From: UBA7803 sp041690675
GTDB lineage: Bacteria > Pseudomonadota > Gammaproteobacteria > Pseudomonadales > Azotimanducaceae
Length of the DNA: 64,000 nucleotides
Assembly: GCA_041690675.1 (NCBI GenBank)
Contig: JAWLGU010000007.1
Span: forward strand, 28,677 to 92,676
Reading direction: 5' to 3'
The notes below the pieces were generated by a model. The model was not told where the DNA came from. It ran no database searches and was given only the letters and a program-made list of their open reading frames with translations. Below, piece by piece: positions 58,274-64,000 of the stretch. The number at the start of each line of letters is the position of its first letter. Positions within the stretch are counted from its first letter, which is position 1. A program made the position numbers and the translations under genes.

Positions 58274-61036
58274 CTACTTGCTCAGAACGACCCGGTCTCC
58301 GCTCAATGCGTCGAACTGAAAAAGCGCCTCGAACCTCAGGCTCCACGCGTACACCACGCCGCGGAGCGGATCCAGGGCCAGTTTGTGAATGTCGATGACG
58401 CTCTCACCGGATCCCACGCCGGTGCTCGCCAGGACCGCTCGGGCCCCACTGTCCAGATCGATGAATGTGATGGAGTCGTTGGCGGCGACGAAAATGAAAG
58501 GCGTGCCCTCGATGACGGCTACGTCGGTCAGGGATCGAGTGAAGTCGAACCCTGAGCCCGGCTGGTTCAGTACAGTGCGGAGGCCTGTCTCGAGATCTAT
58601 GCCGAAGATCTTGTAGTCCGTGGTGGCTCCGTTTCCTTCGTCCGTGACGATGAGGCGATCGCTGACCCTGTCGAGGGCCATCCCGAGCGGCGTGACCAGG
58701 GGAGCGATGCCGGTGGGACCGGAGAAGACCGTGCGGTCGCCGCTGGTGAGTTCGACGCTCACCACCGCATCGAGCGCGTCGTCGCTCACGAGCAAGCGGC
58801 CGCGGGCCTCGTCCAGCACGATAGCGGTGGCTTGAGGAAGATCGGGACCGGATCCGCGCGTCGATCCGGAGATCAGCTGACGGTCTCCGGTCGCGAGATC
58901 CACGGTGAAGATCTGCGCGGCCACCCCTGAGCCCACATCCAGGACGTAGGCCAGATGGTCATCGCCGTCCAGAGCGAGATCGATCGCGAGGACGAACGTA
59001 TCGCCGGTACCCCGAGTCGGCCCCGACACCAGCGCGCGGATGCCGCTGGAGACGTCCACGCTCCAGAGGCTGGAAGCGCCCAGGACGTAGACCCGGTTCG
59101 ACCACGGGTCGAGGCCGACATTGCGGGGTTCCTCGAATCCAGGGCCGGAACCCAGCGAGTCCTTGTAGACGAACTGCCGGGCGCCGGTTGCAGGATCGAT
59201 TTCGATGAGAGCGTCCGTATCTGCGGTCGCGGCGTCATCACCGAAATCGCCGACCACGTAGCGATCAGCGACGGCGTCGATCCCGGCCAGACCCGCAGCC
59301 GTCGTGATTCCCGATGCCCCCGATGGCGAAACCTCGGCCACCATGCCGGTGTACGCGTCGACGCTGGTCAGAACGTCGAGGAACGCCGAAAACACCAGGA
59401 GCCGGTTTCTGGAACCTTCGAACTCCATGGATGAGATCACGGTGGGCAGAGGTGCGGAGGTGGTCAAACTTGTTCGATTGCCTGTTACAGGATCCAGCAC
59501 CAGGATCTCGCCGGGAAACTGCGCGACATAGACTTGTCCGGTGGATCCGTCGACCGCTACGGCACCCGGGCCGGCGAATGCAGGCCCTGTGCCGACGCCG
59601 GCGTTGTCGGCCACCGTCGAACGATCTCCGCTGTTCAGATCCACAGAGAGAACGGCATCGAGTGCGTGGTCTCTGACGACGAGCCGCCGACCGTTGTTGT
59701 CCAGCGCCATGCCGGAGACCTGCGACAAGGACGGCCCCGTGCCGACGCCGTCTCCGGAGACGGTGGTGAGGCGGCCCGTGGCGATGTCGGTGGCAATGAT
59801 GGAGTGGGTGAAGGTGTCCTGCCACAGCAGCCGCCGTCCCGCCGAGTCGACGATCATAGGCCCGCTCCGGCTCGAGGTCAGCGTCCGCTTCACTTCATGA
59901 AGGACCCGGACATCGCCAGATGCAGTGTCGATCTCGGAGATCCTTTCCTGAGGATGGTCCGTCTCCAGAAGATAGACGGTGCTGGCGCGCTGCGGCTCTA
60001 CGGCGATGACGGCACTCGTTATGGTGGGCCGTTGCTGCAGGCTCAATTCCGCCCCGGCCTGCTCTCCGAACGTGTCCGTGGCGGTCACCGTGACATGGAC
60101 CTGACTGAGCGTCTCGTTCACGGGAACGTTTTCGGCGATCCAGAAGCCGCTATCGAACATGCTTGCGGGGACGCCTCCCGCTCCAGCATCCACCACCACC
60201 GCCACGCTGTCCAGGGCGGCCACTGCCGGAAGATCGGCCCCGGGGGTGGCCCCGCCGGTGACGGTGATCGACTTGCCGTGGATTCGGCAAGCGTCACAGG
60301 GAAAGGCTGTCAGCACCAGCGGAGGTTCGTTCGGCAGCACGGTCACCATGGTGCTGTCCGTCGACGAGTCGTCGGTGTTGTCCGTTACGCGGACTTCGAA
60401 GGTCAGCTCGATCTGCTCGCTCGCGGGCGGCGCCGTGAAGGTGGGATCAACAGCGCCGGGATCGGATAGCGTGACCCGCGGCCCACCGGTCTGCGTCCAG
60501 GCGTAAACGTCCACGGATCCGTCACTGTCGCTCGAAGCGGCGGCGGAGAGCGCCACCTCCTGCTGTTCCACGGCGGTCTGATCGGGTCCGGCATCGGCCG
60601 TGGGTTCCTCGCTGGGACGGACAGTCACCACCGTGGTCGTACTGTCGACAGCTTGCCGGTCGTCGGTGACTGTCAACTGAAAGGTGAGCGTCAACTGGGA
60701 ATCCGTCAGTGGGGCGGTGAACGTCGCCGTGCTCGTGTTCGCGGCGCTGAGGCTGACGATCGGCCCGTCCGTCTGTCGCCACTCGAACGCGCGGACTGTT
60801 CCATCGGCATCCGACGACGCAGCTCCCGACAGGGTAACGGTGGCGCCTTCGAGGACGGTCTGGCCGGGGCTGGCGGTCGCAGTCGGGGCCTGGTTGGGAG
60901 GAGGGCTACGAGGCTCATCTCCAGAGCCTCCGGTGCCACTGGATCCGCCGCCCCCGCACGCGGTGAGCCCGCCGCTCACAAACAGGCAAAACAACGCCGC
61001 TCGGCAGCCCGCCGTTAGATGGGATGTACGCAGCAT
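58274..61036 (-). CDS. Large lipoprotein with two PKD/Ig-like domains and a beta-propeller
   Basis: A 920-residue outer-membrane or surface lipoprotein. CLFVSGGLTACGGGGSSG holds the lipobox LTAC and a Gly/Ser linker. Two Ig/PKD-like domains follow, each opening with a PTA pattern (APTATASPGQTVLEGATVTLSG and EPTADAGPDQTAVEQQEVALS, seen in part). A long propeller region from about residue 370 repeats a pattern of IDLATGDRQLISG, VDLNSGDRSTVADN, IDPATGARQFV and VELTSGDRTVFSG, about every 45-50 residues, as in NHL/YVTN-type propellers. A short CDAC pair lies before it. The start is ATG 61036 after GAGGGG. It probably displays a binding platform at the cell surface; the partner is unknown. Confidence 0.82.
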   Translation of the reverse strand: MLRTSHLTAGCRAALFCLFVSGGLTACGGGGSSGTGGSGDEPRSPPPNQAPTATASPGQTVLEGATVTLSGAASSDADGTVRAFEWRQTDGPIVSLSAANTSTATFTAPLTDSQLTLTFQLTVTDDRQAVDSTTTVVTVRPSEEPTADAGPDQTAVEQQEVALSAAASSDSDGSVDVYAWTQTGGPRVTLSDPGAVDPTFTAPPASEQIELTFEVRVTDNTDDSSTDSTMVTVLPNEPPLVLTAFPCDACRIHGKSITVTGGATPGADLPAVAALDSVAVVVDAGAGGVPASMFDSGFWIAENVPVNETLSQVHVTVTATDTFGEQAGAELSLQQRPTITSAVIAVEPQRASTVYLLETDHPQERISEIDTASGDVRVLHEVKRTLTSSRSGPMIVDSAGRRLLWQDTFTHSIIATDIATGRLTTVSGDGVGTGPSLSQVSGMALDNNGRRLVVRDHALDAVLSVDLNSGDRSTVADNAGVGTGPAFAGPGAVAVDGSTGQVYVAQFPGEILVLDPVTGNRTSLTTSAPLPTVISSMEFEGSRNRLLVFSAFLDVLTSVDAYTGMVAEVSPSGASGITTAAGLAGIDAVADRYVVGDFGDDAATADTDALIEIDPATGARQFVYKDSLGSGPGFEEPRNVGLDPWSNRVYVLGASSLWSVDVSSGIRALVSGPTRGTGDTFVLAIDLALDGDDHLAYVLDVGSGVAAQIFTVDLATGDRQLISGSTRGSGPDLPQATAIVLDEARGRLLVSDDALDAVVSVELTSGDRTVFSGPTGIAPLVTPLGMALDRVSDRLIVTDEGNGATTDYKIFGIDLETGLRTVLNQPGSGFDFTRSLTDVAVIEGTPFIFVAANDSITFIDLDSGARAVLASTGVGSGESVIDIHKLALDPLRGVVYAWSLRFEALFQFDALSGDRVVLSK

Positions 61037-61113
61037 CGGATGTCCCCTCTCTCCCCCGAGACATGCGATCGTCCACGCGATCACCACGTGGACCACCTTG
61101 CCATATTTGAAGG

Positions 61114-61130
61114 GCCCAGGGCGCCTGGGC
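61114..61130. other. Hairpin between the zinc-finger gene and the propeller lipoprotein gene
   Basis: GCCCAGG (61114-61120) pairs perfectly with CCTGGGC (61124-61130) around GCG. It lies 78 bases before the lipoprotein start and 142 bases after the zinc-finger gene stop. The 235-base gap otherwise shows no gene. It may end the upstream transcript; no T-run follows. Confidence 0.3.
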
Positions 61131-61271
61131 GCAAGTTGAGATTTGTAGACGTTTCGATGGGCCCGGGCTCAAACGCTGATATCAAACCAGCTCACGTCAG
61201 GCGCTGTGATACCGTCAGCTTCCCGCATGTCGACTGCCAATACCCACTCTCGCGCGGGAACTGATCCAGGC

Positions 61272-61793
61272 TCATACCAGGATTTTCTCTAGCTCGAGCA
61301 GGTCGCTTTCCTGCAGGTCAGGCGCGAAATGACGTATGCAGTCGATCAGTCGATTGGTCTCGAAGTACGCCGGCGCACAGCGCAGATGCACGAAGCCCGA
61401 GGCATTGAACGTCCCTTCCTCGTAGAACAGTAGGGGGACGCGCAAGCTGTCCCGCTCGATGAGCTCCCGGCAATGCCGGCAGCGTGCCCGCGCGCTGGGG
61501 GCACGTTCCACGCCGGCAATGCGGCAAAGGCGCCGATGATCTCTGGAGAAGCGAGCGATGTCCGCCAGGAGATCCGCGTCACCGCAAGCGTCCGGCTGCG
61601 CGGCGAGCGCCTCGAGGAACGGGGCCGGACGACGGTACGCGGCGCATCTCAGGTGATACCAGATGGTCATGTAGCCTTCGCCGTAGGGGTTGTCCCGCCG
61701 TTCGCCGAACCTCGTCTCGCCGCGGGCGATGGCTCCGCCGCAGCCCCGGCATCGTGAGCGTCCGCTGACGGCGGGTTCCATCACGTGAGACAT
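61272..61793 (-). CDS. Protein with two PARP-type zinc-finger patterns
   Basis: A 173-residue soluble protein with two C-x2-C-x28-H-x2-C patterns: C15, C18, H47, C50 (CRGCGGAIARGETRFGER, then MTIWYHLRCA) and C105, C108, H137, C140 (CRHCRELIERDSLRVP, then SGFVHLRCA). The spacing and the IxxGxxRxG and WYHLxC blocks agree with the zinc finger of poly(ADP-ribose) polymerases, which binds broken DNA ends. No ADP-ribosyltransferase domain is attached. The end (ETNRLIDCIRHFAPDLQESDLLELEKIL) is helical. The ATG at 61793 has a GGGGAAG site. It may recognise DNA breaks, but that is inferred from the fold pattern alone. Confidence 0.75.
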   Translation of the reverse strand: MSHVMEPAVSGRSRCRGCGGAIARGETRFGERRDNPYGEGYMTIWYHLRCAAYRRPAPFLEALAAQPDACGDADLLADIARFSRDHRRLCRIAGVERAPSARARCRHCRELIERDSLRVPLLFYEEGTFNASGFVHLRCAPAYFETNRLIDCIRHFAPDLQESDLLELEKILV

Positions 61794-61811
61794 GATCCAT
61801 CCGTGCTTCCC

Positions 61812-62558
61812 CTACACCCGGTGCTCCGGATTCTCGAAGTCGGACCGGCAGCCGGCCTTCAGCGCGTTGCGGTCGTTGCCGTGATTGGGCAGGCCGCCGG
61901 TGTCCTTGAGCGTGCGGGCCAGGTGCAGGAGGTTCCAGGTCATGATGGTGGTGTTGCGCTGCGTGAACTCGTTGTCGAAGCCCGCGCCATCGTCCCCGTA
62001 GCTCGCGCCGGGACCGATCTCGCCGATCCAGCCGCAGTCCGCCTGTGGCGGGATGATGAAACCGAGATGGCTGAGGGCATACAGGATCGACATGGCGCAA
62101 TGCTTGACTCCATCCTCATTGCCGGTGACGACGGCGCCTCCCACCTTGCCGTAGAAGATCGACTGTCCCTTGTCGTTGAGCTCTCCCGACATGCCGTAGA
62201 GCCGCTCGATGACGAGACGACAGAGCGAGGATTCCTCCCCGAGCCAGATCGGGGTGCCGATCACCAGGATGTCGGCACGGAGAATCCGGTTCCACAACGC
62301 CGGCCAGTCGTCCCGCTCCCAGCCGTGCTCGGTCATGTCCGGATACACGCCGAAGGCGATCTGGTGAGCCGTCGCCCGGACGAAGTCGACCGCCACATCG
62401 TTGCGGCGCATGATCTCGGCGGACGTGCTCATCAGAAGCTCGGTGTGGGACGCCTCGCCGGGAGCCTTCAAGGTGCAGTTCACGAACACCGCGGCGAGAT
62501 CCGAGAAGTCCGTGGTGTTGGTCGCGCAGAGATCCTCTTGCTGCTTGGTGAGCGCCAT
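61812..62558 (-). CDS. Flavodoxin-like NAD(P)H-dependent oxidoreductase
   Basis: A 248-residue FMN-binding protein. AAVFVNCTLKAPGEASHTELLM is the flavodoxin-like opening with the phosphate loop. ADILVIGTPIWLGEESSLCRLVIERLYG is the second strand and loop that hold the flavin (seen as ILVIGTPIWLGEESS). GKVGGAVVTGNEDGVKHCAMSILYAL and the later LGFIIPPQADCGWIGEIGPGASYGD (seen in part as PPQADCGWIGEIGPG) complete the fold. Such enzymes reduce quinones or nitro compounds. The ATG at 62558 has an AGGAGG site ten bases before it. It is divergent from the TetR gene, which probably controls it. No signal peptide. Confidence 0.88.
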   Translation of the reverse strand: MALTKQQEDLCATNTTDFSDLAAVFVNCTLKAPGEASHTELLMSTSAEIMRRNDVAVDFVRATAHQIAFGVYPDMTEHGWERDDWPALWNRILRADILVIGTPIWLGEESSLCRLVIERLYGMSGELNDKGQSIFYGKVGGAVVTGNEDGVKHCAMSILYALSHLGFIIPPQADCGWIGEIGPGASYGDDGAGFDNEFTQRNTTIMTWNLLHLARTLKDTGGLPNHGNDRNALKAGCRSDFENPEHRV

Positions 62559-62714
62559 CGGGAGAGGCCTCCTGAGTGACGGGTCCGAGGGATGCGCCCG
62601 TCGGGGGACCCAGATCTTGCTGACCGAGATGATGGGATGACCGTGCACGCCGTGGCATTGATCAACATCCATGACCCGGGGGGGCTGCAGAAAGTACGCA
62701 GAAAAGCAACCCGG

Positions 62715-62728
62715 CAAACATCTGTTTG
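62715..62728. promoter_or_regulatory. Palindromic TetR operator candidate
   Basis: CAAACA (62715-62720) and TGTTTG (62723-62728) form perfect six-base arms around a two-base centre. The site lies in the 250-base divergent gap between the oxidoreductase and TetR genes, in an AT-rich patch that continues to 62748. This form (CAAACA-N2-TGTTTG) is common for TetR-family operators. Confidence 0.6.
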
Positions 62729-62808
62729 AAATGTTCGTTTCATACGATCGTTGGACGTCGCCGCCGTATCGACCTAATCTTCCGTTGCGACACGGCGTGG
62801 GGAGCCCG

Positions 62809-63447
62809 GTGGCCAGAACGGATACGAAGAAGCGCATCATCGAGTGCGGCGTGCGGCAGTTCGGTGCGCAGGGTTACCGCGGCACCCGGCTGCGGGAGCT
62901 CATCGAGGCGGCCGGGGTCAATCAGGCCGCGGTGAACTATCACTTCGGCTCCAAGGAAGGCCTGTACCGGGCCATCCTGCAGGGGTATGCGGGACTGCTG
63001 ACCAAGCGGCGGCTGGAGATGCTGGACGCCGTGCTCGCCGCCGCACCGAACGGTCGTCCCGGGGTGGAAGACGTATTGCGGGCGCTCGTGGAGCCATTCT
63101 TCGAGCTGCGCGATTCACCCGGCGGCGAGGCGGTGGGACGGTTCCTCGAGGTTTTCGTTGCCGAGCGCACCCCGTTCATCCAGGAGCTGTACCGCGAGGT
63201 GATGAAGCCCACGGCCGACCGGTTCATCGCGGCCTTGGAGCGCGCCCTGCCCGAGGTACCCCGCGACGAGCTCTGCCGGGCCTACGCCTGGACAGAACAC
63301 CTCATGACCCACGGCTCCGGCGACGTGATCTACCAGGTGCTGACGAACTCCACGGCGCCGTCGTCGCTGGAAGCCGTGCTCGACTTCTGCGTTGGCGGGT
63401 TCGAGCGGCTGGAGCGCCGATACGCAGGGCAAGTCAGCCGAAACTGA
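62809..63447 (+). CDS. TetR-family transcriptional regulator
   Basis: A 212-residue repressor. The N-terminal helix-turn-helix reads TKKRIIECGVRQFGAQGYRGTRLRELIEAAGVNQAAVNYHFGSKEGLYRAIL (seen as GAQGYRGTRLRELIEAAGVN and AAVNYHFGSKEGLY), the typical TetR sequence. The C-terminal part (FLEVFVAERTPFIQELYREVM) is helical and would bind a hydrophobic ligand. The start is GTG 62809, with GGGGAG six bases before it, rather than upstream ATG codons that lack sites. It is divergent from the flavodoxin-like oxidoreductase and probably represses it through the CAAACA-N2-TGTTTG site. The 3' end overlaps the convergent SAM-hydrolase gene by 14 bases. Confidence 0.92.
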   Translation: MARTDTKKRIIECGVRQFGAQGYRGTRLRELIEAAGVNQAAVNYHFGSKEGLYRAILQGYAGLLTKRRLEMLDAVLAAAPNGRPGVEDVLRALVEPFFELRDSPGGEAVGRFLEVFVAERTPFIQELYREVMKPTADRFIAALERALPEVPRDELCRAYAWTEHLMTHGSGDVIYQVLTNSTAPSSLEAVLDFCVGGFERLERRYAGQVSRN

Positions 63448-64000
63448 CGGACGTGCCCACTCTGAGGCCGAGCCGGGCATCCGCCCTTCCCTGGTTCACC
63501 GCAATCTCCACCAGCCCGATGGAGTTCTCGTACCAGAAGGCGTCACCCTGGGGAACGGCACCGAAGGTAGTGGCGTAGCCGAGCACGGCGCCACCCACGG
63601 CGAGCCGGGCGTCGCGCGGCAGGTCGCGGGCGCGGATGCCGGTCATGGCGTTGCCGTAGCGATCGCAGTAGATGACGGCTTCGTGCCGTTCCGTCCAATC
63701 GGCGCCAACGGGCGTGGTCTCGAGCGGCGCCGTCTCCGGCGGGGCGCCCGCCACAATGCGCGCGGCGGCCGGCGCGAACAGATCCCGCCCGTGGAAGCTG
63801 CGGCTCATGCGCTCCGGCCGCCAGGTCAGGCGGCGCCAATCCGCATTAGCCGCACGCCGTGCCACCACCGCGAACAGGCCGTTGTCCGGGCCCACGTAGA
63901 TGCGCGAATCCGCCTCGAGCACCACGGGCGCCCGCTCCGTGCCGACGCCCGGGTCGACTACGCCGACCACGGCGCAACCCTCCGGAAGCTCGGGGACCAA
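63434..64000 (-). CDS. SAM hydroxide adenosyltransferase (DUF62), cut by the window edge
   Basis: The visible 188 residues are the middle and C-terminal part; the frame runs off the right edge, so the start lies outside. VVGVVDPGVGTERAPVVLEA and IYVGPDNGLFAVV are the hallmark blocks of the DUF62 / SAM hydroxide adenosyltransferase (chlorinase-like) family. FHGRDLFAPAAARIVAG and AVIYCDRYGNAMTGIRA follow in the usual order. These enzymes split S-adenosylmethionine to adenosine and methionine using water; the chloride-binding serine/tyrosine of true chlorinases cannot be judged here. Its end overlaps the tetR-family gene on the other strand by 14 bases. Confidence 0.9.
   Translation of the reverse strand: MVPELPEGCAVVGVVDPGVGTERAPVVLEADSRIYVGPDNGLFAVVARRAANADWRRLTWRPERMSRSFHGRDLFAPAAARIVAGAPPETAPLETTPVGADWTERHEAVIYCDRYGNAMTGIRARDLPRDARLAVGGAVLGYATTFGAVPQGDAFWYENSIGLVEIAVNQGRADARLGLRVGTSVSFG

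Noticed and set aside
1..64000. CRISPR array, rRNA or tRNA genes, insertion sequences or prophage
   Set aside because: Reading all the gaps between genes, I found no regularly spaced direct repeats, no rRNA-like blocks, no tRNA cloverleaf sequence, and no transposase, integrase or phage structural gene.

Overview
The window is GC-rich bacterial chromosome, densely packed with protein genes and with no gap over 300 bases between genes. I see no rRNA, tRNA, CRISPR array, insertion sequence or prophage. A complete recC-recB-recD operon, a TonB-dependent receptor, a hybrid histidine kinase with a NarL-type partner, exported lipoproteins and a LexA-type box of the enterobacterial form together point to a high-GC gammaproteobacterium. 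I cannot name the genus. The gene at the left edge (amidohydrolase) and the one at the right edge (SAM hydroxide adenosyltransferase) are cut by the window.

Layout. 0-9 kb: end of an amidohydrolase, a small WYF-type protein, an OsmC peroxidase, an AlkA-type glycosylase, an exported YceI protein, a BNR/Asp-box propeller translationally coupled to a MoaD/ThiS-like protein, an exported nuclease, an AI-2E-type permease fused to a C-terminal GAF domain, and an MFS exporter. 9-18 kb: a double-domain CaiB-type CoA transferase, a class-C-type serine hydrolase, then a same-strand run of small detoxification-type genes (GNAT, GST, antibiotic-biosynthesis-monooxygenase fold, VOC), and a UvrD/Rep-type helicase with a candidate SOS box. 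18-28 kb: two exported proteins sharing an N-terminal motif, a two-component pair with overlapping 3' ends, a MalT-like regulator, an NmrA-type reductase, and two c-type cytochromes. 28-40 kb: GST, M28 peptidase, a TPR-like exported protein, a tyrosine phosphatase, then a probable catabolic/uptake operon (TonB receptor, AhpD-like protein, two VOC paralogues, MFS) divergent from a GcvA-type LysR regulator.

40-58 kb is rich in genome-defence and DNA-repair functions. A mcrB-mcrC pair with visibly lower GC looks acquired. It is followed by a DUF7064/7065-like protein, an Xre-RES toxin-antitoxin pair, a PQQ-type sugar dehydrogenase, an exported methyltransferase-like lipoprotein, and recCBD with 4-base overlaps. 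McrBC would cut modified foreign DNA, and RecBCD would degrade or repair the resulting ends. 58-64 kb: a large PKD/propeller lipoprotein, a small protein with two PARP-type zinc-finger patterns, a flavodoxin-like oxidoreductase divergent from a TetR regulator with a palindromic operator candidate, and the truncated SAM hydroxide adenosyltransferase.

The least explained items are the paired exported proteins at 18.2-19.8 kb, the two-finger PARP-like protein at 61.3 kb, the propeller/MoaD-like couple at 3.2-4.7 kb, the permease-GAF fusion at 5.4-7.8 kb, and the domain inserted in McrB.
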